Source: JAVVVD01 sp036652795 (GTDB lineage Bacteria > Bacillota > Clostridia > Christensenellales > CAG-138). From it: a stretch of 37,366 nt of DNA. Position numbers and translations under genes: made by a program. Location: contig JAVVVD010000012.1 in the NCBI GenBank assembly GCA_036652795.1, positions 1-37,366 of the forward strand, read 5' to 3'. Below the pieces are notes generated by a model, which ran no database searches, was not told where the DNA came from, and worked only from the letters and a program-made list of their open reading frames with translations. Of this stretch, positions 7,450 through 14,220 are shown one piece after another. Within the stretch, counting starts at the first letter, position 1. Each line of letters opens with the position of its first letter.

Positions 7450-8556
7450 TTAGCTGGCGAGTATCTGCGGCTTAAGCGATATATTGAAGCTTCTTTCGAT
7501 ATCCTTAATCTTCTTCCATTCGCGTGGCGACATGAATGTGCAGGCATTTCCGCTATGACCCGCGCGCCCCGTTCTGCCGATGCGATGGATATAATATTCC
7601 GTCTTATCGGGGATATCATAGTTTACTACCAGATCAATGTTGTTTACATCCAGTCCACGGGCAGCCACATCAGTTGCGACGAGTATTTTTGCGGTTCCAT
7701 TGCGGAAAGTGCGCATTATTGCATCGCGCTCCTTCTGCCTCATATCGCCGTGGAGGCAGCAAACCTCAAGTCCCTGTGCCATCAGCATAGCAGTTACGCT
7801 GCGCACACGGATTTTAGTATTGCAGAATATCAGTGTCAACCTAGGATCATTCTCCTTGAGCAGCGAGCATACAGCCTTAACCTTTTGCTGTTCTGTTATC
7901 TGCATAACAGTCTGATTCACGGTTTTAACAGGCTCGTTGCGCTTGCCAATTTCTATGCTCATAGGATCATTCTGGAATTGCTTTGCAATCGACATTACCG
8001 CCCTGTTCATCGTGGCAGAAAACAACAGTGTCTGGTGTTGTTCAGGTAATTCCGACAGTATTGCCTTTATATCGTCGCAGAAGCCGAAATCAAGCATTTC
8101 ATCTGCTTCATCCAGCACGGCAACACGTATGTTTTTAAGCTTTAGCACATTGCGGCCTATCAAATCCTTTACGCGTCCCGGAGTGCCCACCACAATCTGT
8201 GCGCCGGCACGCAGGGCTTTGATCTGAATTATCGCGGGCTGCCCACCATATACACTTACCGTACGGATATTCAGATGCGCAGACAGCTTGCGGAAAACCT
8301 CCGTTGTCTGCATTGCAAGCTCACGCGTTGGGCAAAGCACTATTGCCTGCGGCTTGCGGTTATCGGCAAAAATGCCTTCGATTATTGGCACAGCAAATGC
8401 TGCCGTCTTACCTGTGCCGGTCTGTGCAACGCCAAAAAGATCCCTGCCTGCAAGAAGCGGTTCAATTGTCTGCTCCTGAATTGGCGTTGGCTGATCGTAG
8501 CCCATGGACTTGAGCGTATTTCTCATCTGCTTGGAGAGTTGTTCAGTATAGTTCAT
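7450..8556 (-). CDS. DEAD-box ATP-dependent RNA helicase
   Basis: 368 residues from the ATG at 8556; an in-frame ATG at 8586 would add ten residues, but it has no ribosome site and abuts the U run of a predicted attenuator hairpin. All core motifs are present: Q motif PTPIQEQTIEPLLAG, Walker A AQTGTGKTAA, PTRELA, TPGR, DEAD in AVLDEADEML, SAT in LLFSATM, and the second RecA domain with VATDVAARGLDV and HRIGRTGRAG. The protein ends shortly after the core, so it lacks the long basic C-terminal tail of CshA/DeaD or the ribosome-binding domain of DbpA. Such short helicases remodel RNA in ribosome assembly, mRNA decay or cold adaptation; which of these applies is not visible. It is expressed from a promoter about 240 bp upstream through a structured leader. 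Confidence 0.93.
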   Translation of the reverse strand: MNYTEQLSKQMRNTLKSMGYDQPTPIQEQTIEPLLAGRDLFGVAQTGTGKTAAFAVPIIEGIFADNRKPQAIVLCPTRELAMQTTEVFRKLSAHLNIRTVSVYGGQPAIIQIKALRAGAQIVVGTPGRVKDLIGRNVLKLKNIRVAVLDEADEMLDFGFCDDIKAILSELPEQHQTLLFSATMNRAVMSIAKQFQNDPMSIEIGKRNEPVKTVNQTVMQITEQQKVKAVCSLLKENDPRLTLIFCNTKIRVRSVTAMLMAQGLEVCCLHGDMRQKERDAIMRTFRNGTAKILVATDVAARGLDVNNIDLVVNYDIPDKTEYYIHRIGRTGRAGHSGNACTFMSPREWKKIKDIERSFNISLKPQILAS

Positions 8557-8584
8557 CTGTTTCTCTTTCTTTTCCGGTGATTCC

Positions 8585-8622
8585 ATAAAAATAAGACCAT
8601 ACCAGCATTAAGGCAAGGTCTT
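8585..8622 (-). terminator. Predicted attenuator hairpin in the helicase leader
   Basis: On the minus strand AAGACC-T-TGCC pairs with GGTA-T-GGTCTT and is followed by ATTTTTAT, immediately before the helicase coding region. The arm TGCCTTA (plus 8609-8615) can instead pair with TAAGGCA (plus 8681-8687) between two upstream hairpins, a 7-bp interaction that would dismantle the terminator. Confidence 0.5.
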
Positions 8623-8661
8623 CACCGTTGTCTATCCGCTCGCAGTTCGCTATTGATACGC

Positions 8662-8709
8662 CGGAGCCGGAAAGCTCCGATGCCTTAGCACAAGTCTTAA
8701 TTCTTGTGC
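8662..8709 (-). promoter_or_regulatory. Two hairpins in the helicase 5' leader
   Basis: Stem 1 is GCACAAG/CTTGTGC (8688-8709) and stem 2 is CGGAGC/GCTCCG (8662-8679). They flank TAAGGCA, the segment complementary to the attenuator arm. I do not recognise a known riboswitch class. Confidence 0.45.
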
Positions 8710-8739
8710 GGGGTATCATCAATGCGACTGTTTGCGCGA

Positions 8740-8787
8740 TTATATTTCTAAAATTGCCCAATAAGCATTCCGCCGTATACGTTGCAT
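8740..8787 (-). CDS. Possible 15-residue leader peptide of the DEAD-box helicase
   Basis: The first ATG after the predicted transcription start begins a short frame, MQRIRRNAYWAILEI, ending in TAA. The transcript would carry only about 8-10 bases before it, with AGG as a poor ribosome site. It lies upstream of two hairpins and an attenuator-like terminator, the arrangement seen in ribosome-stalling leader peptides that control antibiotic-resistance genes. Translation is unproven. Confidence 0.3.
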   Translation of the reverse strand: MQRIRRNAYWAILEI

Positions 8788-8801
8788 AATAATACCTGTG
8801 C

Positions 8802-8830
8802 AGTATAGCACGTTAAATTGCATATGTAAA
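8802..8830 (-). promoter_or_regulatory. Sigma-A-type promoter of the DEAD-box helicase
   Basis: Minus strand: -35 TTTACA, 17-bp spacer, -10 TATACT. Transcription should begin near 8796, leaving a leader of about 240 bases before the helicase start at 8556. Confidence 0.75.
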
Positions 8831-8838
8831 TCTAATTA

Positions 8839-8868
8839 TTTACGCAGACGCCACAAAAGGGTTATAAT
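8839..8868 (+). promoter_or_regulatory. Promoter of the NUDIX gene
   Basis: -35 TTTACG, 18-bp spacer, -10 TATAAT. It lies back to back with the helicase promoter, only 8 bp apart. Confidence 0.65.
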
Positions 8869-8901
8869 TGAGCAAATCATAGCATTGGGGAGCATATAAT
8901 T

Positions 8902-9450
8902 ATGGATATAGCCGACTATGTACCATTTAATGAGCAGGAGGACGTTGACAAAGCGGCGATGCTGCGCTATCTGTCGCTATTTAATAATCTATTTTCACGT
9001 GAAAATACACTTGCCCACTTCACCGCATCATCATGGATAGTGGATAAAACGCACAGTAGGGTGCTTATGGCCTATCATAACATCTACCATGCGTGGTCCT
9101 GGACCGGCGGGCATGCTGATGGCGAGCACGATCTTCTCGGCGTTGCGCTGCGCGAAGCTAAGGAAGAAACCGGTATACGCACTATTGCGCCGGTAATTAA
9201 TGACATATACTCACTTGAAATCCTCGGTGTCGATGGGCATGTGAAGCATGGAAAATACATTTCGGCGCATCTGCACCTGAATGTTACATACTTATTAGTG
9301 GCCGACGATACTGAGACGCTGAGCGTTAAGCCCGATGAAAACAGCGGCGTACGCTGGTTTGATATTGAAAAAGTTGTCCGGGCCTCCGGCGAGGTGTGCA
9401 TGGCATCCATATATGCTAAGCTTAACGATAAGCTTGCTTTTTATATTTAA
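8902..9450 (+). CDS. NUDIX hydrolase
   Basis: 182 residues. The Nudix box is at about 69-92: GGHADGEHDLLGVALREAKE followed by ETGI, with the REAKEE metal-binding core intact and one extra residue between the glycine part and the helix compared with the textbook spacing; I recall the same layout in other clostridial members. It hydrolyses a nucleoside diphosphate linked to some group X; the substrate cannot be predicted. The N-terminal 40 residues are helical and precede a beta strand, as in stand-alone NUDIX proteins of this size. It has its own promoter, and a 7-bp stem plus T run sits inside its last codons. Confidence 0.9.
   Translation: MDIADYVPFNEQEDVDKAAMLRYLSLFNNLFSRENTLAHFTASSWIVDKTHSRVLMAYHNIYHAWSWTGGHADGEHDLLGVALREAKEETGIRTIAPVINDIYSLEILGVDGHVKHGKYISAHLHLNVTYLLVADDTETLSVKPDENSGVRWFDIEKVVRASGEVCMASIYAKLNDKLAFYI
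9418..9446 (+). terminator. Terminator-like stem inside the end of the NUDIX gene
   Basis: AAGCTTA-ACGA-TAAGCTT is followed by GCTTTTTATATTT. The stem lies in the last eleven codons, so the stop codon (9448-9450) falls in or past the T run. Confidence 0.45.
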
Positions 9451-9487
9451 TTACACTTGCACCGCGCAATAGAGGGCAGATCGTCTT

Positions 9488-11407
9488 TTATCCGCTAATG
9501 CTCGTATTTTGCGGCTGCCCAACCGGATGCTCACCCATCTTCAGCACGCCCAGCGCGTCCTGCACATGATACGTTGGTACAATCTGCTCCAAATATTTTC
9601 GTGTGTCATCCGGGTTTTGCTCCACCATTTTAAACAGATAATCCAGCCGCGATTTTATTTCAATTGCGCTAAGTGCATGTGTTTTACCCACAAGTATCCC
9701 AGGAAACTCGCTTGCTCCCTGCGTCTCACCCGGCTGCAGCAGTTCCTCAAACATCTTTTCGCCTGGACGAAGTCCTGTATATTCTATCTTTATATCCACG
9801 TCCGGTTCATAGCCGCTCAAACGTATGAACATCCTTGCAAAATCGTCTATTCGCGCAGGCTCACCCATGTCCAGCAAAAATATCTCCCCACCCTGTTTTG
9901 CCATGCTCCCTGCCTGTATCACAAGTTGCGCCGCCTCAGGTATAGTCATAAAATACCGCGTTATATCTTTGTGCGTCACGGTTACAGGGCCTCCCGAGGC
10001 TATCTGCTTGCGGAAAAGTGGTATTACACTGCCATTTGAACCCAGCACATTTCCAAACCTGACCGCCACATAGTCTGTGTTCTCACTTTTCTGATTCATG
10101 TATTGCATTATCAGCTCGCATAGATACTTTGACGCTCCCATTACGTTGGTGGGATTCACCGCTTTATCCGTTGATATGAGCACAAAGCGCTTAGTTTGGG
10201 CTATGTCCGCCGCGCGCGCCACGTTAAATGTGCCCTTTACATTGTTTTTGATCGCCTCGGCAGGGCTTATTTCCATAAGCGGCACATGCTTATGCGCCGC
10301 CGCATGGAACACAACATCCGGTTTGTATTTTTCAAACACCTCGTCCAGCCGCTTTACATCCCTCACCGAGCCTATCACCACGTTAAAATCAAGCGCAGCG
10401 CCATATATCTGCTTAAGCTCCATATACAGCTCATAGGCGTTATTTTCGTATATATCAAACACTATCAGCTTTTTAGGTGAAAACTTGGCTATCTGCCGGC
10501 ACAATTCAGAGCCTATTGATCCGCCGCCGCCGGTAACGAGTATGGTATTACCCTTTAAATATCCGCTTATTGCGGATGTATCCAGCCTAACCTGCTGCCT
10601 ATCCAGCAGATCGCCCACATCCACGTCCCTTAGCTGCTTTATATTAACACCTTCAAGCATTGCTTCAACCGTTGGTATTATCTTCATCTCGCAGCCGGTG
10701 GTAGTGCACGCTTCAAGTATGCGCCTCCTCGATGCGCTGTCTGCCGATGGTATTGCATATATCACTTGCTTGATTTTGTATTTTTTTACTACTGCCGGTA
10801 TGTCATACGTTGTGCCCGCCACCTTCACCCCATGCACGCGTATGTGGCGCTTGCCTATATCGTCATCAACTATAGCCACTGGACTCATATCTATGTCGTT
10901 ATGCTCTTGCATCTGGCTTATCACATTTGCGCCGGTTTCGCCCGCGCCTATTATAAGCGTGGGTACCTTATACCCCGCTATGAATACCGTATTGAACATG
11001 CGCCTAAATACACGGTAGGCCATGCGCAGTCCGCCATGCATCAATATTATTATCAGCCCCGCGGCAATATATATCGATCTTGGCATCCTGTCTGCCCGCA
11101 GCGCTGCAAGCGCATAGCATAGCACAGTGGCCAATGCCGAAGCGCATATAACATATATAAGTTCCTCAATGCTGACATGCTGCCATAGTGTTGAATACAG
11201 CCTAAACGACATGTTGACGGCGAAATATATAAGTATTATATATATGATAGATTCCGTAAATGTCTGCCATACAGCCGGCGGCACAACACCGCCAAACCTA
11301 AACGAAAGGGTGCTTATATATGCGGCAAACACACATACTCCATCTGCCAATATGAGCATAACGCGTTTAATCCATATATTCAGCATCCATGCTTTTACGC
11401 GCTTCAT
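9488..11407 (-). CDS. Membrane-bound UDP-GlcNAc 4,6-dehydratase-like protein (CapD/WbpM/PglF type)
   Basis: 639 residues. Four membrane helices lie within about 12-128. A Rossmann-like regulatory domain follows (VPTLIIGAGETGANV, about 148-162). The catalytic short-chain dehydrogenase domain starts with TGGGGSIG at 292-299, continues with FHAAAHKHVPLMEISPAEAI, and holds the family's altered active-site motifs STDK (412-415) and MGASK (423-427). Family members convert UDP-GlcNAc to a UDP-4-keto-6-deoxyhexose, the first step to sugars such as bacillosamine, QuiNAc or FucNAc for glycans. No aminotransferase or reductase follows in this window. It is divergent from the polysaccharide operon, with its own promoter, and probably feeds the same or another surface glycan. 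Confidence 0.92.
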   Translation of the reverse strand: MKRVKAWMLNIWIKRVMLILADGVCVFAAYISTLSFRFGGVVPPAVWQTFTESIIYIILIYFAVNMSFRLYSTLWQHVSIEELIYVICASALATVLCYALAALRADRMPRSIYIAAGLIIILMHGGLRMAYRVFRRMFNTVFIAGYKVPTLIIGAGETGANVISQMQEHNDIDMSPVAIVDDDIGKRHIRVHGVKVAGTTYDIPAVVKKYKIKQVIYAIPSADSASRRRILEACTTTGCEMKIIPTVEAMLEGVNIKQLRDVDVGDLLDRQQVRLDTSAISGYLKGNTILVTGGGGSIGSELCRQIAKFSPKKLIVFDIYENNAYELYMELKQIYGAALDFNVVIGSVRDVKRLDEVFEKYKPDVVFHAAAHKHVPLMEISPAEAIKNNVKGTFNVARAADIAQTKRFVLISTDKAVNPTNVMGASKYLCELIMQYMNQKSENTDYVAVRFGNVLGSNGSVIPLFRKQIASGGPVTVTHKDITRYFMTIPEAAQLVIQAGSMAKQGGEIFLLDMGEPARIDDFARMFIRLSGYEPDVDIKIEYTGLRPGEKMFEELLQPGETQGASEFPGILVGKTHALSAIEIKSRLDYLFKMVEQNPDDTRKYLEQIVPTYHVQDALGVLKMGEHPVGQPQNTSISG

Positions 11408-11441
11408 TATATGTACCCTTCACGATTGTATCTTGATTTTT

Positions 11442-11470
11442 ATTTTATCATAATTGTCATTTTGCGTCAA
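11442..11470 (-). promoter_or_regulatory. Promoter of the 4,6-dehydratase gene
   Basis: Minus strand: -35 TTGACG, 17-bp spacer, -10 TAAAAT, about 35 bp upstream of the start codon. Confidence 0.65.
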
Positions 11471-11582
11471 TTCAATGGCATATTGGCAGTTTATGCGCTC
11501 AACGCTGCTAGTTGTGCGTATTTCATCCGCATTTTCAATTGCAAATTATGGCCGTTTATGGTGTAATATGTATGTACGTAAC

Positions 11583-11610
11583 AAGGTAATTATATGTATG
11601 TTTTTACCTT
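11583..11610. promoter_or_regulatory. Inverted repeat upstream of the polysaccharide operon
   Basis: AAGGTAA and TTACCTT flank a 14-bp AT-rich centre, 27 bp before the DivIVA-like start. It could be an operator or a leader hairpin. No clear promoter pair could be assigned to this operon. Confidence 0.35.
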
Positions 11611-11637
11611 AATCACATAATACAAAAAGGGGATTTC

Positions 11638-12078
11638 ATGCAGGAGCTAGATTCAAGGATAAGCAATGCACGCTTTGATGTATGTCTAAAGGGTTATCTG
11701 CCAAAACAGGTGGACTCCTTTTTGGATTCTCTGCGCGAGCAAGCAAGGCAAATGACTGAGCAGTTGGCAGAGCTTAATGATGAGTTGGATCGATATCACA
11801 AGATGGAATCTGATCTAGCTCTGCTTTTGCTTAAGGTAAAACAAGTTGCTGCTGATCAGGAGCAGCTTTCCGAAAAGGCGCGCAATCTGGCTGTGGCAGA
11901 TCAAGAGAAGCTCGATGAAGACGCAAGTAAACAAGCGGCATCACATGCGCGCGCAAAAAAAGCGTTGCAGCTGCTTTACACCGAAAACGAACGGTTAAAA
12001 CTGGAATGTAAGCGACTCAATAGTGAAAATCAAACGCGCAAGCAATCTGGCGTTGACGCACCAAGCGAGTCCTATTGA
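11638..12078 (+). CDS. DivIVA-domain coiled-coil protein
   Basis: 146 residues. The N-terminus FDVCLKGYLPKQVDSFLDSL matches the DivIVA/GpsB membrane-curvature motif (F...GY...VD.FL). It is followed by a long coiled coil of heptad-like leucine, glutamate and lysine residues (about 30-135) and a short polar tail. DivIVA proteins gather at curved membrane and recruit division or wall-synthesis machines. The ribosome site AAAGGGG lies before the ATG. As first gene ahead of a glycan synthase operon, it may position the synthase at poles or septa; this is inference. The next gene starts 55 bp downstream on the same strand. Confidence 0.85.
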   Translation: MQELDSRISNARFDVCLKGYLPKQVDSFLDSLREQARQMTEQLAELNDELDRYHKMESDLALLLLKVKQVAADQEQLSEKARNLAVADQEKLDEDASKQAASHARAKKALQLLYTENERLKLECKRLNSENQTRKQSGVDAPSESY

Positions 12079-12133
12079 TTACGCTAACGCGCAATATTGG
12101 GCCATTCCTATTGCCGTACCGGAGAATCTGCTA

Positions 12134-12952
12134 ATGAAAAAGGCGGCTACAAAATCAAACGGCCCTATTAAAGCCCAAATATACTTTGCAAGAACATACC
12201 GCAGATTACAGCCTAACACCATATGGCAGGCGATGTATATCCTGCTCTGTGTACTTCCATGTGTTGTGGTATTTTTACTGTGCTACTCGCATCTAACATA
12301 TCTGATCTCGCATTATATATCTAACCTGCTCAGATACGCGTTGCCTGATGATACTGTTTTGCGCTTGCGCTATGGCAGTTTTTTGCCGTACTTTGGCGGC
12401 GTATACTTTATAAATGTCCCCACCCGTCTGCCTACTGCAAGCTTCACGCTGATAAACCTGTTTGTGTCGCTCATGCTTATAATACTATGTAACATAGGCA
12501 AATATAAGGGGCGGCCCATATCCGTGTACCTTACAATCGCAATTACTATACACATAATTTCCTGCATCTTTTTCCTGTTTGCCGCGGAACATTTTCCGTA
12601 TTCCGCAGTGGACTATTCCGAAATATATATAGAGCAGCAAATTGGCATATGGCTATCCTTTATCGTTATTGCAGGACTTGTTACGGGGCTTATATCCTGC
12701 GGCAAAATGTACCGCAAGCTGTTCACGTTCCTTGAGATAATGGCATATTCGTTTGTATTCGGCGTAGTGCGCTATATGGTATTTTTATATGTAGTATGCA
12801 GGTTTTCTTCACTATATATGGCTTCCCTGTTTTTTTCACTCGGGCCATTCTTTGACTTTTTGTATCTGGTGTATATCTACAGTGTATTCATAGACCGGCT
12901 TATAAGCACCATGGATACCAGTACGGAAAGGGGAGTGTGGCAATGGACATAA
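12134..12952 (+). CDS. Multi-pass membrane protein of the polysaccharide operon
   Basis: 272 residues from the ATG at 12134, preceded by GGAG; a start at 12023 inside the DivIVA-like gene is unlikely. About seven hydrophobic helices are visible, for example AMYILLCVLPCVVVFLLCYS, LINLFVSLMLIILCNI, YLTIAITIHIISCIFFLF and IWLSFIVIAGLVTGLI. A basic N-terminus precedes the first helix. No enzymatic motif was recognised. The 3' end overlaps the glycosyltransferase start by 10 bp, so translation is coupled, suggesting a physical partner of the synthase (export or regulation). Confidence 0.8.
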   Translation: MKKAATKSNGPIKAQIYFARTYRRLQPNTIWQAMYILLCVLPCVVVFLLCYSHLTYLISHYISNLLRYALPDDTVLRLRYGSFLPYFGGVYFINVPTRLPTASFTLINLFVSLMLIILCNIGKYKGRPISVYLTIAITIHIISCIFFLFAAEHFPYSAVDYSEIYIEQQIGIWLSFIVIAGLVTGLISCGKMYRKLFTFLEIMAYSFVFGVVRYMVFLYVVCRFSSLYMASLFFSLGPFFDFLYLVYIYSVFIDRLISTMDTSTERGVWQWT

Positions 12953-14220
12953 TTCTATTTATATTTAAGCTGTACTTCTGCTTTGTTATTATACTAATGC
13001 TGGTATATGCCGTACGCCATATGATGTTTTCGTACAACCGCATGTTTGGGCGGCAAAGGATGTATTATAACGACATATATTCCAGCCGTTTACCGCGCAT
13101 ATCGGTGCTTATCCCAATGCACAATGAGGAGCAGGTGCTGCACTTTGTGTTGGATTCACTTTTAGAATGCAATTATGAGCGCGATAGGCTTGATATAATA
13201 CCCATCAACGACAATTCCACAGACTCCACCGGGAAGCTGCTTGAGGAGTACCACGCAAAGTATTCCTTTATACGCCCGCTACACCGCGATTGTCCTGATC
13301 GCGGCAAGCCTGCCGGACTAAACGATGCAATGCAGCTTGCCAAAGGCGACATCATAATTGTGTTTGACGCTGACTACCGCCCCAGCAAGGATATGCTAAT
13401 TCAGCTGGCTCTTGCCTTTTTGGATCCTGAGGCCGGCGCCGTTATGGGCCGCGTAATACCATTTAACACCAATACCAACGTGCTCACACGCCTGCTCAAT
13501 CTTGAACGCTCAGGTGGCTATCAGGCAGATCAGCAAGCACGCTATAATCTGCGCACACTTCCGCAGTATGGCGGTACGGTTGGCGGGTTTCGCAAGCAGA
13601 TTATGCTTGAAACCGGCGGCTTCAATCCCTCTATACTGGCCGAGGATACGGAGCTTACATACAGGCTATACACCCACGGTTGGAAGGTCATATATGCCAA
13701 TTCCGCCGAGTGCTATGAAGAATCCCCCGAAACCTGGGTCGTACGCTCGCGCCAGATACGGCGTTGGTCGCGCGGGCATAACAACGTGATGTTCCGCTAT
13801 TGGCTTCCTGTGCTGCTTAGCACGCATATGAATCTGCGCGAAAAAATAGATGGACTGCTGTTGCTGCTTGTATATGCCGTGCCGTTCTTACTGGCGCTGG
13901 GTATGCTGGATTCCATAACGCTCTTTTTCTTGGGCGAAATGAATATACTTGCCGGATGGTGGGTGCTGCTCTTTATTGGCGCATATAACTCATTTGGCAA
14001 CTTTGCCCCATTCTACGAGATCGCAACGGCGCTCATGATGGACGGCGTAAACAAAGACATACGCCTGCTTCCGCTCTTGACGTTCAATTTTTATTTTTAT
14101 ATGTGGTGTATAGGGCGCGGCTACCTGGATGCGGTAGCGGATTTGCTCACCGTGCGCAAGGTTAAATGGCTTAAAACCGTACGCTTCGTTACCACCGGCA
14201 AGGGGGCTAAGAAAGTATGA
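12943..14220 (+). CDS. Processive family 2 glycosyltransferase (cellulose/hyaluronan-synthase-like)
   Basis: 425 residues from the ATG at 12943, seven bases after GGGGAG; a GTG two codons earlier is possible. One N-terminal helix (about 5-25) precedes a GT-A domain with all key residues: the nucleotide-binding Asp in INDNSTD (D90), DAD at 142-144, the catalytic-base motif AEDTELTY (about 233), and QIRRW at 271-275, the Q..RW motif of processive synthases. Three or four membrane helices follow (LLLLLVYAVPFLLALGML and others). Such enzymes polymerise a UDP-sugar and thread the chain through the membrane. The epimerase in the operon suggests ManNAc or GlcNAc as donor, but this is inference. The stop overlaps the next start by 4 bp. 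Confidence 0.93.
   Translation: MDIILFIFKLYFCFVIILMLVYAVRHMMFSYNRMFGRQRMYYNDIYSSRLPRISVLIPMHNEEQVLHFVLDSLLECNYERDRLDIIPINDNSTDSTGKLLEEYHAKYSFIRPLHRDCPDRGKPAGLNDAMQLAKGDIIIVFDADYRPSKDMLIQLALAFLDPEAGAVMGRVIPFNTNTNVLTRLLNLERSGGYQADQQARYNLRTLPQYGGTVGGFRKQIMLETGGFNPSILAEDTELTYRLYTHGWKVIYANSAECYEESPETWVVRSRQIRRWSRGHNNVMFRYWLPVLLSTHMNLREKIDGLLLLLVYAVPFLLALGMLDSITLFFLGEMNILAGWWVLLFIGAYNSFGNFAPFYEIATALMMDGVNKDIRLLPLLTFNFYFYMWCIGRGYLDAVADLLTVRKVKWLKTVRFVTTGKGAKKV

Noticed and set aside
8543..8761. 72-codon minus-strand frame across the helicase leader
   Set aside because: It runs through the attenuator hairpins and into the helicase in another frame, with a TTG start and no ribosome site; the structured-leader reading explains the region better.
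9488..11407. Long plus-strand frames inside the dehydratase gene, and similar antisense frames in other genes
   Set aside because: They are shadows of well-supported genes, with no ribosome sites and no family resemblance.
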